26,134 nucleotides of DNA from JAWCQZ01 sp964486625 (GCA_964486625.1 CAZANW010000024.1:1-26134), one strand, 5' to 3'. Positions 7,200 to 13,320 are shown, counted from the first letter of the stretch. Translations and numbers: made by a program. The notes: a model not told the origin generated them from the letters alone.

Positions 7200-8008
7200 G
7201 CCGGTTCCAGGGCAAGAGCGTCCTCATCACCGGGGCCGACGACCTTGGCAGGACCGCGGCGCTCCTCTTCGCGAAGGAGGGGGCCTCGGTGGCGCTGAAC
7301 GACGTGGACCCGGCCGCGTCCCAGGCGGCGGCGGCCGAGGTGGAGTTAGTGGCGCCCGGGAAGTCCCTCGCCCTCTCCGGGGACGTGGCGAAGCGGGAGG
7401 ACGCGGTCCGTGTGGTCAGCGAGGCCGCGAAGAAGTTCGGCAAGATTGACGTCTTCGTCTTCAACGAGCGGGTCACCGCCGACGCCCCGGCGAAGGAGAT
7501 GGCTCCCGATGTGTGGCTCAAGGTCACTGACACCACCCTGCGGGGCATCTACCACTGCGCCCAGGCCCTCCACCCGCTCATGGTGAAGGAGGAGGTCAAG
7601 GACAAGGCGAAGACCTCCACCGGCAAGATTGTGATTGTCTCCTCCGTCGCGTCCTTCATGGGCCAGGAGGAGCGGCCCAACTTCGTCGCGGCCCAGGCGG
7701 GGCTCCTCGGCTCCACGAAGATGCTCTCCAAGGAGTGGGGCCGCTACAAAATCAACGTGAACTGCGTGGTCCACGGCTTCGTCGAGGGGAAGCTGGGCCG
7801 CGAGAAACTCGCCCCGGACCTGGTGGTGAGCAGCAAGAAGGCGCGCCCCATGCTGAAGATGCCCGCCCCGGGACCCCTGCTCTGGGGGCGCTCCGCGAGC
7901 CTCGAGGAGGTCGCCAAGCCGATTCTCTTCCTCGCCTCCGACGAGGCGGAATACATCACCGGTGAGACCCTGAACGTCACCGGCGGCATGGGAACGGGAC
8001 TCATTTAA
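7196..8008 (+). CDS. degenerate SDR homologue lacking catalytic Tyr and Lys
   Basis: The 270-residue product aligns end to end with the preceding SDR: the Ser pair falls at 149-150 in both, and the catalytic block starts with Asn162 in both. At the active site, however, Tyr163 is Phe and Lys167 is Gln (NFVAAQAG in place of NYSTAKAA). The nucleotide loop TGSGRGIG is changed to TGADDLGR, and NNAG to FNER. The reading frame is intact and the fold core is kept (VIVSSVASFMG, INVNCVVHGFVEGKL, PILFLASDEAEYITGETLNVTGG), so this is not a decaying pseudogene. The ATG overlaps the upstream stop (ATGA), so the two chains are probably made together. The likely role is a non-catalytic partner in a hetero-oligomer, as known for some heteromeric ketoacyl reductases; this is inference. 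The protein carries an extra KEEVKDKAKTST insert near residues 130-142. Confidence 0.82.
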   Translation: MSRFQGKSVLITGADDLGRTAALLFAKEGASVALNDVDPAASQAAAAEVELVAPGKSLALSGDVAKREDAVRVVSEAAKKFGKIDVFVFNERVTADAPAKEMAPDVWLKVTDTTLRGIYHCAQALHPLMVKEEVKDKAKTSTGKIVIVSSVASFMGQEERPNFVAAQAGLLGSTKMLSKEWGRYKINVNCVVHGFVEGKLGREKLAPDLVVSSKKARPMLKMPAPGPLLWGRSASLEEVAKPILFLASDEAEYITGETLNVTGGMGTGLI

Positions 8009-8010
8009 TT
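8002..8010 (+). promoter_or_regulatory. TATA box of the aIF2 beta operon
   Basis: CATTTAATT overlaps the end of the upstream SDR gene. Its centre is about 33 nt before the ATG at 8039 and about 24 nt before the alternative GTG at 8030. Confidence 0.45.
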
Positions 8011-8038
8011 CTTAACCAGGGCGGGCAGAGTGGTGGTG

Positions 8039-8443
8039 ATGGACTACGAGGCCCTCCTCGACCGGGCGCTGCAGCGCCTCCCGGAGACCGCCCTGAAGAA
8101 GGAGCGGTTCGAGACCCCCGCCTGGGAGGTGGCCCGGGAGGGGAACCGGACCTACCTGAAGAACTTCGCCGAGGTGTGCTCGAAACTCGACCGGGAGCCC
8201 CTCCTCCTCCTGAAGTTCATGGTGAGCGTCATCGGGACCAAGGGCTCCCTGGAGGAGCGGAGGGCCCTCCTCGTGGGCAACTTCAACACGGCGAGCCTCC
8301 AGAAGGGACTCGAGGCCTTCGTCCAGGAGTTCGTCATGTGCCCCGCCTGCCACCGGCCCGACACCCGCCTCCGGAGGGAGGGCCGCGCCCTGGTGATGAA
8401 GTGCGACGCGTGCGGGGCCCGCCACGGCCGGAGGAGCCTGTAG
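8039..8443 (+). CDS. translation initiation factor aIF2 subunit beta
   Basis: aIF2 beta is part of the trimer that brings initiator tRNA to the small ribosomal subunit. The 134-residue protein has a short N-terminal helix (DYEALLDRALQRLP), the central alpha-beta domain (TYLKNFAEVCSKLDREPLLLLKFMVS, later GNFNTASLQKGLEAFVQEFV) and a C-terminal zinc ribbon with Cys101, Cys104, Cys122 and Cys125 (CPACHRPD, CDACGARH). The length is normal for archaea. Three GTG codons lie in frame just upstream (8030-8038). I prefer the ATG at 8039 because MDYEALLDRA matches the family start, but the GTG at 8030 would also fit the promoter spacing. The gene touches the DUF424 gene (TAGTG), a pairing commonly seen in archaea. 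The alpha subunit gene is at 20395; gamma is not in the window. Confidence 0.93.
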   Translation: MDYEALLDRALQRLPETALKKERFETPAWEVAREGNRTYLKNFAEVCSKLDREPLLLLKFMVSVIGTKGSLEERRALLVGNFNTASLQKGLEAFVQEFVMCPACHRPDTRLRREGRALVMKCDACGARHGRRSL

Positions 8444-8733
8444 TGTATCTGAAAGTCTACCGCCAGGACGGCCACGTCGTCGTGGCGGCCTGCGACCGGG
8501 CCCTCCTGGGGCGGACCCTCCGGGAGGGGGGGGTGAAACTCCAGGTCTCGGAGGCCTTCTACCGGGGGGAGGTCGCCGGCCCGGAGGAGGTCCGGAGGGC
8601 CCTCGCCGAGGCGACCACCGCCAACCTCGTGGGGGAGGAGGCGGTCGCCTGCGCCAGGGAGGCGGGCCTCGTGGACGACGGGGGGGTCGTCCGCATCGAG
8701 GGGGTCCCCCACGCGCAGTTTTTCAGGCTCTGA
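8443..8733 (+). CDS. DUF424 family protein
   Basis: The 96-residue product begins at a GTG sharing one base with the aIF2 beta stop (TAGTG). It matches the archaeal DUF424 pattern along its full length: YLKVYRQDGHVVVAACDRAL with LLGRTLREGGVKLQVSEAFY following, then ATTANLVGEEAVACAREAGL and a conserved GVPHAQFF end. Its biochemical function is unknown. Its common position beside aIF2 beta suggests a link to translation initiation or RNA metabolism, and the same neighbourhood is seen here. No start other than this GTG would keep the conserved first strand. Confidence 0.88.
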   Translation: MYLKVYRQDGHVVVAACDRALLGRTLREGGVKLQVSEAFYRGEVAGPEEVRRALAEATTANLVGEEAVACAREAGLVDDGGVVRIEGVPHAQFFRL

Positions 8734-8747
8734 CCCCATCCGGGCGG

Positions 8748-9611
8748 ATGGCCCGCCACCTCCGCGCCCGCGTCAACGGCGTTGAACTTCATTGCGTCCG
8801 CGAGGGGCGGGCCGGAGCCCCTCCGCTCCTCCTCGTCCACGGCTGGCCCGGGTTCTGGTTCGAGTGGCGCAGGGTCATCGCGCCCCTGGCCGAGAGGTTC
8901 GACGTCGTGGTTCCCGACATGCGGGGATACGGCCTCTCGGAGAAGCCCGACTCGCCGCCGCAGGTCGGATACAGCGACGCGGTGATAGCGGAGGACCTCC
9001 GGGGCCTCCTGGACCACCTCGGGTGGGAGAGGGCCGCGGCGGTCGGCCACGACTTCGGGGCGGTCTGGCTCCAGGCTCTCGCCCGGGCCCATCCAGGGCG
9101 GCTCGCGAAACTGGTGCTCTTCGACCCGCCTTACGGAGGCATCGGGCTCCGCGCTCTCCGGCCCGGGCGCGCCCGGGAGTTCTGGTACATCCTCTTCCAC
9201 CAGATGCCATTCGCCGAGGCCCTGGTCGGGTCGAGCCCCGCCATGGTCCGGAGGTATATCGGCCACTTCCTCTCCCGCTGGTCCCGCCGGAAGGACCTCT
9301 GGACGAAGGAGGAACTCGACGAATATGTCAAGGTTTACACCCAGCCCGGGGCCCTCCGGGGCGGGTTCCACTGCTACCGCGCCGCGGCGCGGGACCTCCG
9401 GCGGCTGATGGACCCCGGGCCGCGCATCGCGGTCCCGACTCTGGTCCTCTGGGCGGAGAACGACCCCATCCTCCCGGCGGAGTGGGCGGACAACCTGCCG
9501 AACTTCTTCCGGGACGTGAGGGTGAAGCGGGTCCCGGAGTGCGGCCACTTCATGATGAGGGAGAGGCCGGAGGTTGTGATTGAAGAAGTGTCGGAGTTCG
9601 TCCGGGACTGA
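8748..9611 (+). CDS. alpha/beta hydrolase, epoxide hydrolase-like
   Basis: The 287-residue alpha/beta hydrolase has the oxyanion-side motif HGWPG (31-35), the nucleophile elbow GHDFGA with Asp102, a probable acid Asp239 (ENDPI), and catalytic His267 (CGHFMMRERPE). An aspartate nucleophile restricts it to the epoxide hydrolase, haloalkane dehalogenase and fluoroacetate dehalogenase branch. The cap-domain segment GGFHCYRA (205-212), with a Tyr at the place of the ring-opening tyrosine, favours epoxide hydrolase. The gene starts 14 bp after DUF424 and may be read through from that operon, which is functionally odd beside a translation factor. It ends exactly where a convergent gene ends, with no gap. 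The natural substrate is unknown. Confidence 0.82.
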   Translation: MARHLRARVNGVELHCVREGRAGAPPLLLVHGWPGFWFEWRRVIAPLAERFDVVVPDMRGYGLSEKPDSPPQVGYSDAVIAEDLRGLLDHLGWERAAAVGHDFGAVWLQALARAHPGRLAKLVLFDPPYGGIGLRALRPGRAREFWYILFHQMPFAEALVGSSPAMVRRYIGHFLSRWSRRKDLWTKEELDEYVKVYTQPGALRGGFHCYRAAARDLRRLMDPGPRIAVPTLVLWAENDPILPAEWADNLPNFFRDVRVKRVPECGHFMMRERPEVVIEEVSEFVRD

Positions 9612-10076
9612 CTACGGCGGAGTCTCCAGCCCGAAGTAGAGGGTCAGCCTCGGTTGGGTCGTGACCACATACATCTGCCCGAGCAGCAGCCCGGGCGAAA
9701 CCTCCCGAATCTCGTCCCTCACCCTCCGAATCACGAACGGGTTCCCGGGCTGGTCGTAATCCAGGAGCAGGGCCGGCTTCCCGTCCTCCAGGGAGGGCTC
9801 CTTCCGGGTCTCGAACCTGAAGAGCCGGAACTGCAACGGAGTGATGCGGTTGATGCCGGAGCCATCTTCGAATGATTTGCCTTGCCAGGGGAACCACGGC
9901 TCGCCCGCGATTCCTTCGAGCGCCTTCCAGAACCCGGCCATGTGGCTCCTCGGGTTGGTGGCGAGCATCCTCCCCCGGCAGTCGCCTTCGACCTTTGCGG
10001 GAAACTTCGCCTTCCGGTAGAGTCCGCCCAGTTCCACGAAGTCGAGGGCCGCCAACTCCTCCAGAGTGCGGGCCAT
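9612..10076 (-). CDS. small conserved-looking protein at the end of the Ubl/E1/E2 cassette
   Basis: The 154-residue soluble protein has no signal peptide or membrane segment. It has one Cys (in GDCRGRM), many aromatics, and strand-like segments such as LQFRLFRFETRKEPS, KPALLLDYDQPGNPFVIRRV and LLLGQMYVVTTQPRLTLYFG. An N-terminal helix (TLEELAALDFVELGGLYRKA) precedes a PWQGKSF motif. The overall impression is of a small beta-barrel or lipocalin-like family known from bacterial hypothetical proteins, but I cannot name it. It lies 37 nt after the Ubl-E2 stop on the same strand, with no TATA box between, so it is probably the last gene of that operon. A TTCTTTTT tract in the gap might partly terminate transcription. 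It could be a substrate, regulator or unrelated passenger. It shows no JAMM (ExnHxHx10D) or other peptidase motif. Confidence 0.6.
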   Translation of the reverse strand: MARTLEELAALDFVELGGLYRKAKFPAKVEGDCRGRMLATNPRSHMAGFWKALEGIAGEPWFPWQGKSFEDGSGINRITPLQFRLFRFETRKEPSLEDGKPALLLDYDQPGNPFVIRRVRDEIREVSPGLLLGQMYVVTTQPRLTLYFGLETPP

Positions 10077-10113
10077 CGACCCCCCGCGGCCCCGGGAAAA
10101 AGAACCTGTCGCG

Positions 10114-10887
10114 CTACTCCAGAATCGAAATCTCCTCTCCCCGCGCCTCCGGCTCCCGGACCTCCCGCGAATCCACGGGCAGTTCCGCCTCGTGCTCCTT
10201 CACCCACACCGCCGCCTCGGGGTTCAGCGGGCTCTCCAGGCCGTAGTCCTTCAACTGCACCATCTCCGCGAGCCGCACGACGAGGTCGTCCAGGAACTGG
10301 GCCGGGGTCCACGGCCCGAGGCAGACCTTCCCGGGGTGGTAGGGGTGGTCGCTCCCGAGGATGTTGGGATGGAAAATGGGCGTCAGCCACCGGACCTCCG
10401 GCGGCCGCGCGGGGTATTCGGCGGGGAGGAGAATCAGCGCCTCGTGGCGCTCCGGCCGCTCCATCTTTCCGTCCGATTTCGCCAGTCCGCGGCAGAGGAA
10501 CTCCACCCGGTATTCGTCGGGCGGGTCCCCCTTGGCCCCGAAAACGATGAGCGGGGAGCGGAGCCGCCCCAGCCGGAGCCGCTCGTTCCTCAGGCGGCGG
10601 AGGCGGGGCGAGGGGCCCGCGCCGGCCTCAATCCGCGGGAAGACCCGCAGCACGTCGCCGTTCTGGACCCCCGCCGCCTTGAGAGTCTGGTCGGGCCGCA
10701 ACCGCTTGCCGGACTGCTTGTGGTCCAGGTGGTAGGTGATGGGCTGGCCGGCGGGGTCCACCGCCGGGAGCCCCATCCTCTCGACGAGGGTGGCCAGGAT
10801 TCGCTCCACCGTCATCGAGTCTGGAATCTCCGCCTTCCTCCGCCGGGAGGCGGTGTGGTCCACGACCTCGACGACCAGTTTACCCAC
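10114..10887 (-). CDS. ubiquitin-like domain fused to E2 (UBC) conjugating enzyme
   Basis: The 257-residue protein has two domains. Residues 1-86 form a beta-grasp, YukD-like ubiquitin fold: strand KLVVEVVD, MTVERILATLVERMG helix, ITYHLDHKQSGKRLRPDQTL, then the typical end AGVQNGDVLRVFPRI. Residues about 100-240 are an E2 fold: YRVEFLC, ALILLPAEYPARPPEVRWL, the HPN signature at 173-175 (PIFHPNI), catalytic Cys189 in GKVCLG followed by Trp193, and SPLNPEAAVW at 219-228. About six residues are inserted between HPN and the cysteine loop compared with classic E2s. The Ubl does not end in Gly-Gly (the linker reads EAGAGPSP), so release as a free modifier is not obvious. The start is a GTG inside the E1 gene (8-bp overlap, GTGGGTAA) with GGAGG five bases upstream. 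It should accept a Ubl thioester from the adjacent E1 and pass it to a target or to itself. Confidence 0.88.
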   Translation of the reverse strand: MGKLVVEVVDHTASRRRKAEIPDSMTVERILATLVERMGLPAVDPAGQPITYHLDHKQSGKRLRPDQTLKAAGVQNGDVLRVFPRIEAGAGPSPRLRRLRNERLRLGRLRSPLIVFGAKGDPPDEYRVEFLCRGLAKSDGKMERPERHEALILLPAEYPARPPEVRWLTPIFHPNILGSDHPYHPGKVCLGPWTPAQFLDDLVVRLAEMVQLKDYGLESPLNPEAAVWVKEHEAELPVDSREVREPEARGEEISILE

Positions 10888-12016
10888 GGCGTCCTCCCGA
10901 GAGTTCGACCCACGTCGAGCGCCCGCTCCGCACCACCTCGACGATGTGGCCCGGCGGGACCCCCAGCGCCCGGAGGGGGCGCGCCGCCAGCGGGTCCCCC
11001 GGCGAGACGCGCCGCACCGTCTCGGGGTGCATCTCCCGGCCGCATTTGCATTTCAGCATGCCTGCGGCGGCTGGAGAGTTCACATGGTTGCGCCGGCCCC
11101 TCCGGGCCGTCGCAACGGACGATTCCGCCCCGTTCAATTGGAAGCGGGGGAGGAGGAGCGACCTCCTCCGGCCGCAAGCGCACGCGAGCCCCGTCACCAC
11201 GTCCCGGTCGAGGAAGAGCGTCCCCGGGTGCTCCGCCAGGAGGTCCCGGACCCGGCTCTCCGGGGTGAGGCGCGACCGTTCCACCCGCCCGAGGGGCTCG
11301 TGGGCCGGGCAGCCGGGCCTCCGCTGGAGGCGGGAGCGGACCGTCTCGCCGTTGCGGCAGTAGAGCGCCTCCGCCTCCCGCGGGAAACCGAAGAGCCCGA
11401 GTTGGGACATCATCCCGCCGACGATGGCGGCCGCTGTGGGGGAGGTCGGGACGCCCCCGGGGGCCGCGGGGCGGGCCGGGCACGAGTAGCGTCCGGCCAC
11501 CGCGGCGTAGTCCGCGCCGGTGAAGGAGCACTCGTAGCACGCCCCCCGGCCCGGGTAAAATTCGACGAGGCCGTCCCAGCCGTCGAGGCCGCCGTTGACC
11601 CACGGGACCCCCGCGGCGCAACACATCCGGTTCAGGGCGAGCCGCGCCTCCCGGTTGTCGAGGCACCCGAAGGCCATGGCGCATCGGCGCAGGGTCCCGA
11701 GCCCCAGGTCCCACCGGAGGTCCCCCTCCACCGCCTCCACCTCCAATGCGGGGTTCAGGGAGCGGAGGGCGCGGGCCGCGGCCCGGACCTTGGGCCTCCC
11801 GACGTCCCCCGGCCGGAAGAGGACGGAGCGGGAGAGGTTCGATGCCTCCACCCGGTCGGGGTCCACCAGCAGGAGCCTTCCGGCCCCGAGGAGGGCGAGG
11901 TCCTTCGCCACCTCGTTCCCGAGCGCCCCCACCCCCGCCACCAGAAAAGTCGAGGAGGCGAGGCGGTTGCGGTCGTAGCCGGGGAGGGCCCGGAGGCGGG
12001 CGTAGCGCTCCTTCAT
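10880..12016 (-). CDS. E1-like ThiF-family adenylyltransferase of the Ubl cassette
   Basis: E1 enzymes adenylate a Ubl C-terminus and load it onto a cysteine. The 378-residue protein has the ATP-binding loop GVGALG (28-33), Asp52/Asp54, SNLSRSVLF with Arg63, Lys76, and DNREARLALN (Asp120). Cys160 and Cys163 (ACYECSF) start a metal site, with later candidates Cys236 and His239. Cys179 in RYSCPARPAAP lies just before GGVPTSPTAAAIVGGM, the position of the catalytic cysteine in E2-partnered E1s such as Uba3. The CYEC/RYSC/PT layout separates it from sulfur-carrier MoeB and ThiF. Residues from about 300 hold CACG and CKCG pairs, likely a zinc ribbon, then a small end domain (PLRALGVPPGHIVEVV ... 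WVELSGGRRG). The gene starts 3 bp after the coiled-coil gene stop and overlaps the Ubl-E2 gene by 8 bp, so the proteins are probably made together. Confidence 0.88.
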   Translation of the reverse strand: MKERYARLRALPGYDRNRLASSTFLVAGVGALGNEVAKDLALLGAGRLLLVDPDRVEASNLSRSVLFRPGDVGRPKVRAAARALRSLNPALEVEAVEGDLRWDLGLGTLRRCAMAFGCLDNREARLALNRMCCAAGVPWVNGGLDGWDGLVEFYPGRGACYECSFTGADYAAVAGRYSCPARPAAPGGVPTSPTAAAIVGGMMSQLGLFGFPREAEALYCRNGETVRSRLQRRPGCPAHEPLGRVERSRLTPESRVRDLLAEHPGTLFLDRDVVTGLACACGRRRSLLLPRFQLNGAESSVATARRGRRNHVNSPAAAGMLKCKCGREMHPETVRRVSPGDPLAARPLRALGVPPGHIVEVVRSGRSTWVELSGGRRG

Positions 12017-12019
12017 GGC

Positions 12020-12346
12020 CTACAGCAGGCGCAGGCCCCGGCGGCGCCGCTCCGCGGAAGGGGGCTCGGGGGGAGAATTCGTCCTTTCCAGTTCCACCAA
12101 GCGCGCCTCGACCCTCAGGAGCGCTTCGGCCATCCGGGCGGGGGCGTGGGCCTCCAGCGCGTAGACCCGCTCCCCGAGGCTCTGGAGCCGCTCCCGGAGG
12201 GGCTCCACCTCGGGGGCCGGGACCGGACCGGGCAGGGGCTCCGCTTGCGGGCTTGCGGGTGCGGAGAGGCGGGCCTCGACCGCCCGGAGGCGCCCCTCCA
12301 GGGCCCGGAGGCGGTGGTCGAGGGCGTCGAGGCGGGCCTCCTCCAT
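12020..12346 (-). CDS. short coiled-coil protein, first gene of the Ubl cassette
   Basis: Starting at the ATG at 12344-12346 gives 108 residues. Two heptad-rich segments are visible: EARLDALDHRLRALEGRLRA and VEARL after it, then, following a Pro-rich linker (PASPQAEPLPGPVPAPEVEP), LRERLQSLGERVYALE and MAEALLRVEARLVELERT. The tail is basic (ERRRRGLRLL). An upstream in-frame ATG at 12373 would add nine residues. I prefer 12346 because a TATA-like GTTAAAT at 12372-12378 overlaps the upper ATG and lies about 29 nt from the lower one, the spacing used by other genes here. No family is recognised. It precedes the E1 gene by 3 bp, so it is probably co-translated with it and could act as a scaffold or adaptor for the conjugation enzymes; that role is inference. 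The pattern could also be a generic coiled coil of unrelated function. Confidence 0.65.
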   Translation of the reverse strand: MEEARLDALDHRLRALEGRLRAVEARLSAPASPQAEPLPGPVPAPEVEPLRERLQSLGERVYALEAHAPARMAEALLRVEARLVELERTNSPPEPPSAERRRRGLRLL

Positions 12347-12371
12347 GCGGAGGCAGGGTCGCCGGAGCCCC

Positions 12372-12378
12372 ATTTAAC
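12372..12378 (-). promoter_or_regulatory. TATA-like element of the Ubl cassette
   Basis: The minus strand reads CCGTTAAATGGGG. The element is centred about 29 nt before the ATG at 12346, consistent with a leaderless transcript covering the four cassette genes. No other TATA box is visible between these genes. Confidence 0.45.
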
Positions 12379-12417
12379 GGTTCCGGTCCCCCTCCGGCGG
12401 GGGGCCGCCCCTCTGAA

Positions 12418-12426
12418 ACTTTATAC
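12418..12426 (+). promoter_or_regulatory. TATA box of rpl7ae operon
   Basis: AACTTTATACC is centred about 28 nt before the rpl7ae ATG at 12451. It lies in the 104-bp divergent gap facing the Ubl cassette promoter. Confidence 0.6.
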
Positions 12427-12450
12427 CCGGCCGGGGGCCTCAAAGGGGCC

Positions 12451-12858
12451 ATGGCCAAATCGCCCTATGTGAAGTTCGAGGTTCCCCCGGCCCTGGAGAG
12501 CGGCCTCCTCGAACTCCTCTCCGAGGTCAAGGAGTCCGGGAAACTCCGGAAGGGCATCAACGAGACCACCAAGTCGGTGGAGCGGGGGGTGGCCAAACTG
12601 GTGGTCGTGAGCGAGGACGTGGACCCGCCCGAGGTGGTCATGCACCTGCCCGCCCTCTGCGAGGAGAAGAAAATCCCCTACGGCTACGTGAAGAAGCAGG
12701 AGGACCTCGGAAAGGCGTGCGGCCTCACCACGAAGTCGTGCGCCAGCGCCGCCATCCTCGACCCCGGGGCCAAGGCGAAGGCGACCTTCGACGATGCGGT
12801 GAAGGGGCTGGACAAGCTGCGGAAGGGCGGCGCCGACGGCGGGGCCAAGGTCTCCTGA
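12451..12858 (+). CDS. rpl7ae: ribosomal protein L7Ae
   Basis: L7Ae binds kink-turn RNA in the large ribosomal subunit, in box C/D and H/ACA guide RNPs and in RNase P. The 135-residue protein has the family hallmarks: YVKFEVPPALESGLLELL, the RNA-binding helix with KGINETTKSVERG, the strand KLVVVSEDVDPPEVVMHLP, then KKIPYGYVKKQEDLGKACG and CASAAILD. The C-terminus is a little long and Gly/Lys-rich (KLRKGGADGGAKVS). It heads the classic archaeal cluster rpl7ae-rps28e-rpl24e, with 6 bp to the next start. Confidence 0.95.
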   Translation: MAKSPYVKFEVPPALESGLLELLSEVKESGKLRKGINETTKSVERGVAKLVVVSEDVDPPEVVMHLPALCEEKKIPYGYVKKQEDLGKACGLTTKSCASAAILDPGAKAKATFDDAVKGLDKLRKGGADGGAKVS

Positions 12859-12864
12859 GGTCCC

Positions 12865-13077
12865 ATGCCCGAAGAAGTCCCGTCCCCGGCCGAAGTGGTC
12901 GAGGTGGTGGGCCGGACCGGGATGCACGGCGAGGTGACCCAGGTGAGGGTGAAGGTCCTCGAGGGGCCGAGCCGGGGCATGGTCATCACCCGGAACTGCT
13001 ACGGTCCCGTCCGGACCGGAGACGTCCTGATTCTCATGGAGACCGCCCGGGAGGCGAAGAAGCTCATCTCCCGGTAG
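12865..13077 (+). CDS. rps28e: ribosomal protein S28e
   Basis: The 70-residue small-subunit protein matches S28e: AEVVEVVGRTGMHGEVTQVR as the OB-fold start, MVITRNCYGPVRTGDVLIL, and the conserved end ETAREAKKLISR. It starts 6 bp after rpl7ae and is followed 10 bp later by rpl24e, the usual archaeal order. Confidence 0.95.
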   Translation: MPEEVPSPAEVVEVVGRTGMHGEVTQVRVKVLEGPSRGMVITRNCYGPVRTGDVLILMETAREAKKLISR

Positions 13078-13087
13078 GGCCTCGGCG

Positions 13088-13279
13088 ATGGATTGGAAAA
13101 CCTGCTCCTTCTGCGGCCAGCCCTTCGAGCCCGGGACCGGGAAGATGGTGGTGAAGAAGGACGGCGCCCTCCTCTACTTCTGCTCCTCCAAGTGCGAGAA
13201 GAACCTCGCCCTGGGGCGGGTCGCCCGCCGGGTCACCTGGGTGCGAAAGAGCCGGAAGGGACGGGCCGCGAAGGCCTGA
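13088..13279 (+). CDS. rpl24e: ribosomal protein L24e
   Basis: The 63-residue large-subunit protein carries the zinc ribbon CSFCGQPFEPGTG and CSSKCEKNLALGR, with four cysteines at about 6, 9, 32 and 36, and the basic end RVTWVRKSRKGRAAKA. In many archaea the cluster continues with ndk and the aIF5B gene. Here it stops at a convergent terminator, so that continuation is missing. Confidence 0.95.
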   Translation: MDWKTCSFCGQPFEPGTGKMVVKKDGALLYFCSSKCEKNLALGRVARRVTWVRKSRKGRAAKA

Positions 13280-13320
13280 AGTCCCGGTCCTCTCGGGAGC
13301 CCTCCCGTCTCGCCGGGACT
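13280..13320. terminator. nested palindrome between convergent rpl24e and arcS
   Basis: An outer perfect 8-bp inverted repeat (AGTCCCGG at 13280-13287, CCGGGACT at 13313-13320) encloses an inner 6-bp repeat (CGGGAG at 13294-13299, CTCCCG at 13302-13307). It fills the 39-bp gap between two genes that end facing each other. It may terminate both directions, although no strong T tract follows on either side. Confidence 0.5.

Noticed and set aside
7196..8008. Second SDR as a pseudogene
   Set aside because: No frameshift or stop, full length, conserved fold core and overlapping start; loss of catalytic residues looks selective.
10114..12346. Type II CBASS or other antiphage system
   Set aside because: No cGAS-like nucleotidyltransferase, effector or JAMM gene is present, and the neighbours are housekeeping genes, so a defence role is not supported by context.
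10812..12458. Long minus-strand ORF over the E1 and coiled-coil genes in another frame
   Set aside because: Pro/Gly/Arg-rich shadow with no motif; the overlapping frame has clear E1 motifs.
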